A stretch of 64,000 nt of DNA from the NCBI GenBank assembly GCA_021186555.1, contig JAJKFL010000007.1, positions 998,501-1,062,500 of the forward strand, written 5' to 3'. Shown in pieces: positions 34,840 through 45,362 of the stretch. The notes beneath the pieces are model-generated. The model was given only the letters and a program-made list of their open reading frames with translations. It was not told the DNA's origin and made no database searches. This DNA is from Reticulitermes speratus (Eukaryota > Arthropoda > Insecta > Blattodea > Rhinotermitidae). How positions within the stretch are numbered: the first letter of the stretch is position 1; every line of letters begins with the position of its first letter. Both the position numbers and the translations under genes were made by a program.

Positions 34840-35355
34840 ATGAATACAATGTCGGCCTATACTCGTCAAAAAGCCAATTCGAAATATATACATCGTATAC
34901 GGTTGGAAAACGCTTCTCAACAGCTATCCAGTGATACCCATAAAACACCATATCATACAGTGAGGCGGTGCCGGGAACGTAAAACAATGAGGGCGTCCGA
35001 GCGGATCAACGACTGCGCAGGTACATCTGACGGTGGGGCGGCCGGGCCTATGCAAGTCGATGATGTAATCGCTTGTGTATCACCGCCGGGCTGTATAGAC
35101 ATCGGTTGTGTGCGATCGCCGAATATGACGACACATTCGGCAGCAGCTAGTGCACGTTTCACTACAACGTTTGTCAACAATCCATTCGGACATAAGTGTG
35201 ACGTGTGTGACCGTCTATGGTTTCTGCGCTCCTTGAAGCCACCAACGGGAAAACACTTAACGCTGCTTAGTAATCTCGATGTATCCTGCATGCCATTTGT
35301 ATCGTACTTTTCGTATCACAGACCTATCATTAATAACATTATAACACACAAATGA
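34840..35355 (+). pseudogene. Probable Helitron N-terminal fragment
   Basis: A 171-codon open frame on the + strand. Residues about 45-55 (RRCRERKTMRASERIN) and the motif FVNNPFGHKCDVCDRLWFLR near residue 110-130 resemble the N-terminal zinc-finger segment of Helitron replication-initiator/helicase proteins, where NPFGH-C-x-x-C-DRLW is typical. The Rep and helicase domains are absent: the frame ends at 35355 after a non-matching tail. A further frame (35531-35842) may belong to the same element. Helitron termini were not identified. Family assignment is from memory of the motif. Confidence 0.5.
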
Positions 35356-35996
35356 TTTGTTTACCTCAATTGTTTCCTGAACCCGACTAAAGGAACATGT
35401 TGCCATCATCAATAAAACATGCAGATACGAAGGACTTCTTACTGTTAAGCATTGATTATGACATACATATAATACGTTTCAACAAAATATTACCCGTTAA
35501 CGTACACGTATTCACGTTAAACACACGGCCGTGTCCCCGACACAGCCACACCCCGTTTTTTTACGTAGCTGCTTTCAAAGCCATGGCTGTTTTAATTTCA
35601 GCAGTTGCAGTTGTAAGATACACATGAACAGGAACTGTTTGAAGTATTTACAGGGCAGCAAATTTTCGCAGTTAACTCTCGACGAGAAAAATGAGATTAA
35701 GAATTCACGCCGTGCAACAACTGATTTAGTCATTTCTCACTCATCATCAAGCACAATACAAACTTATGTGAGAAAATTTAACACTGCTATATACGCTAAA
35801 CTAAGCGATTCATTGGCTCTGCTAGAAGAAACGCTGTATTAAGCCCTTCTCGTTAATCACATAATAATCCTATCCTCAGCCCTACCATAAGAAAGCCCCA
35901 CAATTCGCAACTGTCCTACAGGCCAAACATCTTACAGTGAAGGTCTTATATATAGTTGTCCGTTGTTGTGGTTAAATATAACTCCAACAACACAAT

Positions 35997-36259
35997 GCCG
36001 ATCCCAGTGGCCGCGCGGTCTAAGGCGTGGGTCTACGGCCGCTCGCTTGCTGGGATTGTGGGTTCGAATCCCACCGGGGGCATGGATGTCTGTCTGTTGT
36101 GAGTGTTGTGTGTTGTCAGGTAGAGGTCTCTGCGTCGGGCTGGTCCCTCGTCCAGGGGAGTCCTACCGAATGTGGTGTGTCTAAAAGTATGATCGTGAAG
36201 CCTCGAAAACTGAGGCGGCCTTGGCCCCCAAGGGGCTGTCGAGCCATTGAAACAAACAG
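35997..36259 (+). mobile_element. tRNA-derived SINE, family A, with 10-bp target duplication
   Basis: Full-length copy with A box GTGGCCGCGCGGTCTAAGGC and B box GTGGGTTCGAATCCCACC, ending GAGCCATTGAAACAAACAG. It is flanked by ACAACACAAT at 35987-35996 and 36260-36269. Confidence 0.93.
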
Positions 36260-36284
36260 ACAACACAATTACATAATACATTGA

Positions 36285-36530
36285 AGATTACAGACTTCTG
36301 GCATGCGACGTCTTGCAGTTTGCATGATCAATACTAACGTTTCGAAGAACCACCTTCCTCTATCTTCCTCTTCTACGTAGAAATGGAGGCAAATAATTCT
36401 TCCAAAATGTTGATCCTTATTAGCCAAGCCGGCCGGCACTATATCCCACAAGAACGTAGTCTTCATTTTCACTATCGTCAGAACCTCAAATTCCACGCAG
36501 AATGTTTCTGTTCTAATATTTTCCAAAGAC
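36285..36530 (-). repeat. Dispersed repeat of the LTxVKMKTT type
   Basis: The reverse strand reads FEVLTIVKMKTTFLWDIVPA and IICLHFYVEEEDRGRWFFET. This coding-like segment is related to those near 2575, 19000 and 37200 and carries a degraded hairpin in the hammerhead-like position. No intact ORF. Confidence 0.5.
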
Positions 36531-36677
36531 GATGAAAAGTAAGGCAGCAGGAAAAGCAGTTTTAAGTCGAACAGTTCTTCATTTATTGTTGTCTAGTGAG
36601 AAAACTTCAGTGTGAGATGTGAAGCCCGCCCTGTGGTCTTTATGAAGTTTCAAATCTTTCACGGTGTTACCACGATT

Positions 36678-36925
36678 CGGCGAAGCGGAGTGCCATCGTT
36701 TGGGGCTAAGCAGCCTGGTAATTTGGATGTTATGCCTTGTTGACTGGTGAATAGTCAGGTTTCGGCGAAGCGGAGTGCCATCGTTTGGGGCTAAGCAGCC
36801 TGGTAATTTGGATGTTATGCCTTGTTGACTGGTGAATAGTCAGGTTTCGGCGAAGCGTAGTGCCTTCATCTTCAGGGTCAGATATTCCATGTACTTGGAG
36901 TGTCTGACCCTGAAGATGGAGGCAT
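36678..36925. repeat. 85-bp tandem duplication ending in hammerhead-like palindrome
   Basis: Two 85-bp units start with CGGCGAAGCGGAGTGCC (36678, 36763) and a third start lies at 36848. The third continues into a palindrome, GCCTTCATCTTCAGGGTCAGA facing its complement to 36925. CTGAAGA, T, a GGC-GCC arm and GAAAC are recognisable on the reverse strand. Confidence 0.75.
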
Positions 36926-36929
36926 TACA

Positions 36930-37740
36930 GAAGACCTGAATCTTCGACAAAGTTCAGCTGAAGGCATGAGCGCTATGTAAGACAATATTTGAACTTTAAC
37001 CTCAATTCACAAGACATTATTCTTTTCACACGCAATTCTTACCTTTCCCTCTCTCGTGCATGATACAGATGACTACAGAGAGACTTACTCCACAATTGCG
37101 GCCCCTTACAGTAATTAGATATGTGAATATTTGACGTGCCGATGCTACAACCATGGCACTAGGTCACACGCCGAATATATTTCCGCTTGTGATATTGGAG
37201 TTTCTCACGGCTGTGAATATTAATGTGGCGCGTGTCTTGGATAATGACGTCTTATGGTGTATTTAAGTTGGTAGGAGGTCCTTCCGAAACGTCGATATCT
37301 CTCGGACAGTCTACATGGCGTCACATGCAACGAGGCCATTATTGTAATATTTCAATTTTTAAACAATTTGTAAGATAGAAACGTGCTGTAAAATTTTCAT
37401 ATTTGCTTTATTTAAATAACATAAATGGAATGATGACTCAAATTAGTATTATTCACGTCTTCTTGTCTTCATGAATTGTATCAAATATACAGTACCTTAT
37501 TGCGTCATTTATACGCAGCTCACTGTAAGGCGGTTATTAACTCTGCGTAGAATTGTGTAACATAAACTTGGTTACATTTAGACTGCGGCTGAATTATTGT
37601 CGAATCATATTACAAAAGCTGAGAATGTGTTCTTGTGTATGTGCTTACTTTGTGGACTGTTTAAACGGCATTTCTAACCAGCAACAAGAGGGACAATCTA
37701 ATTTTCAAATTTCCTTTTACCTCCTTGTCACGTCATATAT
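36930..37740. other. Intron with one degraded dispersed repeat
   Basis: At about 37196-37310 a segment reads FLTAVNINVARVLD and then a hairpin GGAGG...CCTTCC-GAAACGTCG, the same repeat type as at 2575. Nothing else is recognised. Confidence 0.4.
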
Positions 37741-37742
37741 AC

Positions 37743-38255
37743 CAGTGGTATTCAACCTTTTTTTGTTCGCGTACCCCCACATATAATTTCTCTTCAACTT
37801 TGTACCCCCAAAGTTATTGGTACATAATTCAAGTTATACACAGTCTATAATCTACATCTAAAATAAGTTAAATAAATTACATACAAAATAATGTATTAAA
37901 TAATAAGTTTTAAATGCGAAAAAAAGGAGAGTCAAGCTATTAAATAACAAATATATTATTGCCTATCGTATAAAAATTAATAAAGGAACAAAGGTATTTT
38001 AGCAAAGCAAAATTATATGCACTGAGTGGAATAACATGAAACTAGCCGCGCAGATAAGAACGGCATAAAGGAGAGAGAGATAAATGGCGCTCCCAAATCG
38101 CATGTCCTTACGTCCGGGTCTCTTGTGGGTAACCCTAATTCTGGCCCTGATTATTGAGTGTTTATCATGAAATAACATTTCTTTTTTATTTTACGTACCC
38201 CCTAAGATATCTTCGCCTACCCCCGGGGGTACGCGTACCCCAGGTTGAATACCAC
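37743..38255. mobile_element. Non-autonomous hAT-like element (MITE), copy 2
   Basis: Nearly identical to 6487-6998, in the same orientation. The left end is CAGTGGTATTCAACCT; the right end is GGTTGAATACCAC, lacking the last TG. An 11-bp direct repeat GTCATATATAC lies at 37732-37742 and 38256-38266. Confidence 0.85.
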
Positions 38256-38344
38256 GTCATATATACCACAACTAGTGTTGTGACATAAGTGTTATAGGTG
38301 CAGAAACGCTTGTCACCGTGTTACTGTAGCTCCACCAATGTGCT

Positions 38345-38550
38345 GACTGAGTTAGATAACCGAATAATGGGCATTCGGATCCTCGCAGAGATTACTGCCT
38401 TCTCGTAGCCTCCCGGTCGGCTCTGGGGTACATCGCTGGTTCTGTTGGCGCGCAGATTACTTTCCCGGGGATCATATTGCCGATGCGTGAAGTCAACCGC
38501 TCACTGCCTTGTACTGGCACTGTCAGGGTTTCGTGGAGCTACGCCTTAGA
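38345..38550 (+). mobile_element. SINE family B, strongly diverged
   Basis: The order of elements (CCTCGCAGAGATTACTGC, CGGTCGGCTCTGGGG, CCCGGGGATCATATTG, GCGTGAAGTCAACCGCTCAC) follows the family-B body. The tRNA-like head is barely recognisable. Confidence 0.4.
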
Positions 38551-38794
38551 CTGCCTGCCATACGTGTTTATGCTGTGGGGCTTTGATAAGCACAGGGACA
38601 GATGCTACCGTGTTATAACGGCAGATATTAACAGCCTGTCCCTTAGCTCAATATGTGCTGTGACAGGCATTATGAGTTCCACGTATATTAGTGCCTCTGA
38701 ATGTTGCTGTGTGTGTTCATTCATTTCCTGTTTCTTTCGCATGAAGATGCAAGTACAACGTTTGCTAATAATGCCGTGTTCTTTTATGTTTCAG

Positions 38795-38821
38795 ATCTCA
38801 GCAGTCACCAGCTTCTGCCGT
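38795..38821 (+). CDS. Nrx-1: Neurexin microexon, 9 codons (putative alternative splice site 2)
   Basis: This 27-nt exon is preceded by TTTTATGTTTCAG and followed by GTAAGT. It encodes ISAVTSFCR in phase 0 at both ends, so it can be included or skipped without changing the frame (VQE|ISAVTSFCR|LSAVVDG or VQE|LSAVVDG). Insect neurexins carry a very similar nine-residue segment here, and in vertebrate neurexins this is where the alternative SS2 insert sits in LNS2. It lies between introns of 19.2 and 6.5 kb and is too short for ordinary ORF calling. Alternative use is inferred; only position, phase and splice signals are seen. The added Cys is notable in a domain with few cysteines. Confidence 0.9.
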
Positions 38822-39019
38822 GTAAGTACCCGCATGACATCCACTGCCATAAGCACGCTACCTGTAACATGATCTTTCAGTGACCGTCCGGTTTATAATT
38901 AAATGCAATGCCTCGTACTGTCCTGGTGACATTGTGCCATTAGCAGCTCGTAGTCTTTCAAGTACGATGGTGTGACCATCACTCGGTGTAGTTTTACTTA
39001 TCTTTAATTTCGGCAAAGA

Positions 39020-39182
39020 TACAGGTTGGTGATCAGACTCAGGCCCCGGCCGCTTTACCCCGAAGTAAACGCTCCCGCTACCCCATTGAACTGGAGGCTG
39101 GACGGGCCCAGAGCCGCGATTCAGACGCAGGATCTTGGCTTGTATCCTATAGCCAAGTGGCTATAACGACTGCGCTACTTGT
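39020..39182 (-). mobile_element. SINE family B, partial
   Basis: The reverse complement has AAGTAGCGCAGTCGTTATAG (head), a decayed B box, CTCCAGTTCAATGGGGTAGC, and GGGGTAAAGCGGCCGGGGC. Confidence 0.7.
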
Positions 39183-39302
39183 TAAGCAAATACAAGCACG
39201 TGGATTATGTGGGAATTTCCAGTTGGATTGTGCTTCGTATTAATTCCTTAATAATTTTAAAAAACACGTTTTTGAATGTATTGTTACTCCTAGTAGCATA
39301 TA

Positions 39303-39557
39303 GCGCCGATCCCGGTGGCGATGCTTTCTAAGGCGTAGGTTTGCGGCCGCTCGATTAGTGGGATCGCTGGTTCAAATCCCGCTGAGGGCATGAATATTCG
39401 TCTCTTGTGTTTGTTGTGTGTTGTGCAGGTAGCTGCCTCTGCGACAAGCTGATCGCTCGTTCAGAGGAGCCCTACCGTGTGTGTGTGTGTGTCTGTGTGT
39501 GACCTAGAAGCCTCAACAATGAGGCGGCCCAGGTCCAAGTTGGGCTGTTGCGCCGTA
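39303..39557 (+). mobile_element. tRNA-derived SINE, family A, diverged
   Basis: A box GTGGCGATGCTTTCTAAGGC, B box CTGGTTCAAATCCCGC, a family-A body with a short GT repeat at 39477-39498, and the end AGTTGGGCTGTTGCGCC. Shares the TTGTGCAGGTAGC-like variant with the copy at 30299. Confidence 0.85.
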
Positions 39558-39559
39558 GG

Positions 39560-40318
39560 AAGCAATTAGCGTATATCGTACGTGCGCTACACTGTCGTAA
39601 ATTAGACTGTCACTTCCGGCGTAACTAATGACGTATGGTCGAGTTTCAGTGTGCTGTGCACTGCCAAAAGTAACGCATGCGCACTGTACGATTACAAGAA
39701 GCTCGGGGTCTCCGTACTGGAACAAACATCTTTAAAAAAGAGTTCATGAATCCAGCCACGAAACCGATTTGCTGAGGAAGAGAGCCAAACGTGTCGTCTT
39801 ACCGGTCAGACGAGCTACTTTGAATTCCATAGGTTGCTTCCAAATTAATTTCCCTCTAACACTGCTTCTGTGTAAAATTGCGTAACCGTAAAACAGCATG
39901 TGGTCATCATCAGAACAGCACTCCCTGTAGCAGACACGGGAGTAACGAAATGCGTGCAGACAGTGAGACACCATGCCTTGTGCCCCAACGTGTGTTTTCC
40001 GGGTTGTTTCTACTAATTTCCGTATACACTTCACGTAAACTCAAATTAATATAAGCAGAGAGATGCATGCCGATCAGTAGGCCTAATTACGTCTCTCATT
40101 TGCATAACCAGATTAATATGCTGAGCATGAATTAGTTACACATCTCGTCAGGTGTACCTGCTCCCAGAATCGAACTAAGCATGGGCTGCCTGAATGGCTG
40201 AATTGAGATAATTTTAAATCAGAAAGTGTATAATGTTATGACTTAAAACACTGCCAAGTTCACACGCAGTGTGTCTTATGGACCCTTCCCATTGCAGAGA
40301 GCATTCAGTCACTAAATA
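39560..40318. other. Intronic sequence, nothing recognised
   Basis: A 96-codon reverse open frame (39744-40034) matches nothing I recognise. Confidence 0.45.
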
Positions 40319-40320
40319 TA

Positions 40321-40903
40321 CAGGACATACACAAACGAATGGTGCGGTTTCAAAAGTGAATAAAAAATTTATGTCTCACATTACACGGGCACAACATACA
40401 CCGTCAGCGGCGGCAACTGTCCAAGTTCCTCGTGCGCTACCAGCAGTTCGCTTCTCATGCTTACTGCGTGGCCGCGGGGCCAGTTTCAAAGATGGTGTTC
40501 TTCCACAGCGCTGGATCGGACGTGCTGCTGCAAATGGAGACAAGAACCTTCTCCCTTGGCCACCCCGTTCGCCAGATCTTACACCGTGCGATTTCTTTCT
40601 TTGGGGGTTCGTTAAAGACAGCGTTTATGTACCACCATTGCCCACGTCCATCCATGAAATTCGTGATCGGATAACGCATGCACTGCAGGCCATTACAGCG
40701 GACATGCTACACCGGGTCTGGGATGAGTTTGATTACCGTGTGGATGTGTGTCGTGTGACCCAGGGTGCACACATTGAAGGATTGTAATTACCAAATGAGA
40801 AACTTGGACAGTTGCCGCCGCTGACGGTGTATGTTGTGCCCGTGTAAGGTAAGAAATACATTTTTATTCACTTTTGAAACTGCACCATTCTTTTGTGTAT
40901 GAC

Positions 40904-40906
<3 letters not shown>
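40321..40906 (+). mobile_element. Tc1/IS630-like element, 5'-deleted transposase, copy 1
   Basis: The element is flanked by TA and has inverted ends CAGGACATACACAAACGAAT and TTTTGTGTATGACCTG. A longer inner inverted repeat (CGGGCACAACATACACCGTC) follows. The + strand keeps only the C-terminal third of a DDE transposase: LPWPPRSPDLTPCDFFLWGF, then ITHALQAITADMLHRVWDEF and a stop at about 40787. The start ATGG is fused to this part by an internal deletion. Not autonomous. Confidence 0.9.

Positions 40907-40949
<43 letters not shown>
40907..40949. repeat. (TA)n microsatellite at transposon edge
   Basis: Begins exactly at the TA target duplication of the element at 40321-40906. Confidence 0.95.
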
Positions 40950-40951
<2 letters not shown>

Positions 40952-41044
40952 GTCTGCATGATGTAAGATATACTTACGTTATACAATTTAGAAACTATAA
41001 AATATGCTGTTAATAGGGAGACACTCCTAATTGCATTTAAATGT

Positions 41045-41335
41045 CCTGCTACAAGTTTCGGCCCAGCTAGATCATTATCAAGATTTCCAAGCAGCACAAT
41101 GACAACTCTGTAGCAAGTTAACAGAAACTATATATGAGATTGACTGAAGATAATTTGGGGCGTCTTCCTACTGACGGTGTACTTTGTTATCTCATAAGTT
41201 GTATAACTGAACAAGGAAATACACGACAATGTGCAGTGCTGTAAGGCACACACTTCAGGCTTTACTTTATGTAGCGGTCTGATGATGGCACGTAACTTGT
41301 GCCGAAACATGTCGCCATTTATACGAATGAAAATC
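41045..41335. mobile_element. Penelope-like/hammerhead repeat with intact-looking core
   Basis: On the + strand, CTGATGA (41279-41285), T, the hairpin GGCAC GTAACTT GTGCC, GAAAC (41304-41308), a short loop and GTC (41311-41313) appear in the order of a hammerhead ribozyme. Flanking GCGGT and GCC could form helix I. A second, inverted half-motif lies at 41045-41090 (reverse: a TTGATAATGATC core-like segment, then GGGCCGAAACTTG). Such motifs are known in the terminal repeats of Penelope-like retroelements. Activity is not shown. Confidence 0.6.
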
Positions 41336-41734
41336 GTTGCTTTTGGCTCAAATAACGAGTTGATTGCTACAGATTATTGAGTGGGTTTAAATACATTTTG
41401 GAAGTCTATCAAACAGTTCATGTTCAGACCTTGCACTGATTTGGTTTACAAAAAGATGATATCATTATAACACATTTAGTGTACGTGCGTGTACTGTGTG
41501 CGGTAGGTGACCACGCATGTAGGTACTATAAACTGTCAGAGACTTCACCGCCAATTTAAACAAATTGTACCATCACGGCTTACTCCACAGCGTGTCTCCG
41601 TCTCCGCGTCTCAGTACGGGAGCTCTCACAGTAGCTTTATCACGTACGAAGCCTGCCTCCGCCCACAGTTTATATCCCGTATTTCCCCAGCAGTTCCATT
41701 TTACAGTACTTTATAAAGGAGTCTCGAGGTACTG

Positions 41735-42780
41735 ACCTTTGGCTTCTAAGCGGGCCTCACACGTACTGAAAATATTTCTTGACTCCCGACAGAGCTGTTA
41801 TCTTGAAATATTGGTAATTTGTCTTCGAATATTGTCTCACTTCGTGCAAAGCACACGGAATGTGCACATAAATTCTATCTTCCGGTGTCGCCCACAAATA
41901 ATAATTGCACGGATTCAGGTGTAGAGATCCAGAAAGCTACAATACTTGACTTATAAACCGTTCGCCGAGTATATCTTCTAAGGCAGCCATTGAGAAATTT
42001 TCTCTGTGGGCCGTGGCTTTTTCCTGCATGAAATAACCTTTTTCCTTCTGTTAATTTGTTGAAGTATGGTGCCAGAATTAACCGAACGTGGGGGTAGGAA
42101 CACATTACCTCTTTGTTGGGGGGGGGGGGGTGAGAGAGAAAACATGGGACTTGGCGCACTCACAGCACACCAGATTCCGACTTCAAGGTCACGCACAGGA
42201 ATTTGATGAAATTTTGATGGGTACTTTTGGAACACAAATATCTGTTGTTCTTGCTGTTTACACTCCCATTTTACGTAAGCTACGTCTTATCGGAGAAAAA
42301 CACCATTTCCTAATCAAGAAATCCATTTTCTACCGATTCTTAAAGCCATCTGCGATATTGGCTTCTTGTTTCTCAGTCTGTAGGAGAGAGTCGTAAGCTC
42401 TGATTTTACAAGCACGTAGTTTCAGAAGTTGTGTTTCTCTGTGAGCTGAAGTTTTTGACACCCCACACTGAACAGCCAACCGTAGTGAACGTTCTCATTG
42501 TTTCCATTCGAGCACCAGTATAATCTAATTTCTTTTCAGTTAGTACAAGGCGTTTTCGTATTCCTTTCAGCACTGAACCTGTCCTTCGAAACTTTTCTGC
42601 TGTTCCATCTGTCTTTGTTTTACGCCGCACTTCTGACGGAGGATATTTTTTTACCCAACTTTCAGCGACATTTCTTCCATGACGCTTACTTTGCAAAAGT
42701 ACGGACAGTGAGCTGTCTTTGTTCCGCAGAACACATTGATAACACGCACTGACAAAACACAAATGCGTGAGTCTCACGAT
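41735..42780 (-). pseudogene. Tc1/IS630-like transposase pseudogene
   Basis: The reverse strand, across several frames, reads a transposase in order. First comes a helix-turn-helix part (KFRRTGSVLKGIRKRLVLTE), then HQIPVRDLEVGIWCAVSAPS, ILAPYFNKLTEGKRLFHAGK, and a DLNPCNYYLWATPEDRIYV-like end. Frameshifts and stops are frequent, and a poly-G run (42118-42130) interrupts the middle. Old and inactive; distinct from the elements at 40321 and 58513. Termini not located. Confidence 0.8.
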
Positions 42781-42789
42781 GCAACAGTC

Positions 42790-44215
42790 CGCTCACTGAA
42801 CTTGCGTTGCGGCTCTCGGTTTTCCCTTTGCTCGTAACAGAGAGTAAAGATACGCCCTGTATTATGGTACAGTTGTGTTACATTTTGGATGATTTTCGTA
42901 GTGAAATTTTTATAACTAATTTCAGCAGGATTTGAACTGCAAAATCTTTAAATCTCGTCGAGTTACAAAAGTCCCGTAAGTTGTTTACTACAAGAGAGGA
43001 TCCTGTATGTGTGAAGTCTGTTAAAGTACTGATCCCAGTGTCTTATCTACGCACTACACATTGACTCAGTAACACTCTTCGTAACTAATAGGCTGCTTCT
43101 CGTCACTGCAATTAGTTATATCCCACACATACCAACGAAGAAAACTCTCTCGATGTCAGTCTAAAATAAACATAATTTCTTTCGCTCATTCGCTTATAAC
43201 CTGTATCAGAAAGAACGCTGATGCTCCAAACTCTCCAAACTTAACTTGTTACCTTGCTACGTCACAAGGAGCAATTTATGGATGGTAAATAAATACGCAC
43301 TATCTGTAAGTTGGTCGTGTTCTTTCCTGTGATCTATGATAAATATTTATTTAGATTATTATAGGCCTATTTTTTTTGGCCGGCATATGAGTGATCACCG
43401 AAAAATTTACGATAAAGACGAAACATGACCTGTCGACAGAAAATTTTAAAGAATAATTCCCTGCTTGTAATATTTAAATTAACTCCTTTCTTCAGTGTTT
43501 ATGTTGCGCTCGTACGTCAGTGTCCAGAATATTGACGTTCTGGACAAACGGTAACATGTTTCACACAGTGATGGCTGAAAGTGGGGGAAAGCACAAGGAA
43601 TCGGTGTGTTGAGGAACTTCAGTTATTTAGCTCTGCAGTGTAATAAAATTGGTTTTCAACATAATGAGCTAGCAGACCTGAGCAGTGCGTACACCGTCTG
43701 TTAATGTTACTTGACTGTACACTGCAGCACGGTCCATATTAATCCATATTTACATTATTTCCTTGGAGCGGAAATTCCCCACTTGAAGATTTTCGTGGAG
43801 ATGCTTCAAATCGCCTCCAATATCATCCAATGTTTCTTCTGAAAGAACACGACTTTCACGCCCTCGCATTTCCTTTTGTATGGAACCTATGAATGGAAGT
43901 TAGTTCACCAGCCGATGTACGAGTATTGTTGAATTCGAAAGAAAGGAATGCAGATTCGCTATGTCACATTTCATACGAATTATTCTTCATATAGACTTCC
44001 ACAAAAAATACTGTAAGTTATTGCATTTTGTGCTTGTTTAAAATCGTCAAATTCAAATATTCTTGAAGGAAAGTAAGTAATATTTTCCTCCTAAACTCTG
44101 TTTTCTTTGCTTCTGTAATAAATAGGATTACACGCTGACAGCACAGACAAGGAAGAACAAGTGACCTCCTGTCCACTTTGCCAAACTAGTGCGACTAAAG
44201 TGGACTTCTTAGTCG
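42790..44215. other. Intronic sequence, nothing recognised
   Basis: AT-rich intron, no gene or repeat family recognised. Confidence 0.5.
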
Positions 44216-44228
44216 TTTGACAAGTTTC

Positions 44229-44591
44229 GAGGAACTTAATGATCTTTACTCATCACCAAATATTATTCGGGTGATCAAATCGAGAAGAATGAGGTGGGCG
44301 GGGCATGTAGCACGTATGGGTGAGGGGAGAGGTGCATACAGGGTTTTGGTGGGGAGACCTGAGGGAAGGAGACCACTTGGAAGACCCAGGCGTAGATGGG
44401 AGGATAATATTAAAATGGATCTTCAAGAAGTGGGATGGGGGGCGTGGACTGGATTGATATGGCTCAGGATAGGGCTCTTGTGAGTGCGGTAATGAACCTT
44501 CGGGTTCGATAAAACGCGGGGAATTTCTTGACTAGCTGAGGACCTGTTAGCTTCTCAAGAAGGACTGTGCTACGTGGAGTTAGTTAGTTAG
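44229..44591 (+). mobile_element. Young LINE insertion with 12-bp target duplication
   Basis: Reads [20 protein letters not shown], then [20 protein letters not shown] and [10 protein letters not shown], with a short deletion before the stop, then the 3' UTR and a (GTTA)n tail. The target duplication TTGACAAGTTTC occurs at 44217-44228 and 44592-44603. The least mutated copy in the window. Confidence 0.94.
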
Positions 44592-44814
44592 TTGACAAGT
44601 TTCAGTTCAGCTTCCAAAAACTTATATTTTGGAGTGATTTGCCACTCTTGCATAACAGCTGACATGTCAAAGGTTGTTACTACGATAGTTAGACACATAT
44701 TATACTTTTCAAATGGAAAGATTGATGCACATCTTAAAAATAGGGTTCCGCTTTCACCGGCCATCGTCTGCAGTCTTAATTTATACGTGTGAACGTTATT
44801 GTGACACATCAGGC

Positions 44815-44950
44815 GATATACATCGCAGTGGGCCACTATGCATAGGACTCTTGACCGTGAAGATGGGACCGATACGTTGTTCCGAAACGTCGGTATATAA
44901 TTAGTACACGACGCCGCGTAATATCCCAAAAGAGCGCAGATCCCAATTAA
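44815..44950 (+). repeat. Half of a foldback repeat (hammerhead-like, mutated core)
   Basis: GACCGTGAAGATGGGACC, then GTTCCGAAACGTCGG and ACACGACGCCGCGTAATA, match one arm of the palindrome at 56101-56326. The core reads GTGAAGA rather than CTGAAGA. Confidence 0.7.
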
Positions 44951-45162
44951 GGAAACGTTTAAAATCTTCACAAGCGAACAAACGAAAATAGAGACTAAGA
45001 TATTTTATTGTGGATATATAATTTTAACGCACTCATATTGAGAGTTATTTAAATATAATGTTATTTTAGAAATACTTAATCACGTGTAAAAGAGTTAAAA
45101 AGCGTCTTCAACTTTGTTCGTCGGTTGGTTGAAAGACCAGTTATGGCTTTCTGAGATATATA

Positions 45163-45240
45163 CAGAGCGTACACAAAAGAATGGTGCGGTATCAAAAGAA
45201 TAAACCATATAAACCGCACCATTCTTTTGTGTATGCCCTG
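45163..45240. mobile_element. 78-bp palindrome made of two Tc1/IS630-like ends
   Basis: Two terminal inverted repeats (CAGAGCGTACACAAAAGAAT and ATTCTTTTGTGTATGCCCTG) face each other with about 10 bp between and TA on both sides. Its ends match the elements at 40321 and 58513; all internal sequence is gone. It lies 122 bp before a neurexin exon. Confidence 0.9.
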
Positions 45241-45254
45241 TATATATATGTATA

Positions 45255-45290
45255 TACACGTGTGTGTGTGTGTGTGTGTGTCTGTGCTGC
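45255..45290. repeat. (GT)n microsatellite
   Basis: About 12 GT units, close upstream of the neurexin exon at 45363. Confidence 0.95.
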
Positions 45291-45362
45291 TGACAGTGGT
45301 TTTAGGGCCGAAACATGTTGCGCTAAGTGTACGGCATTTCAGCAGTTCCTTTCTTGTTGCAG

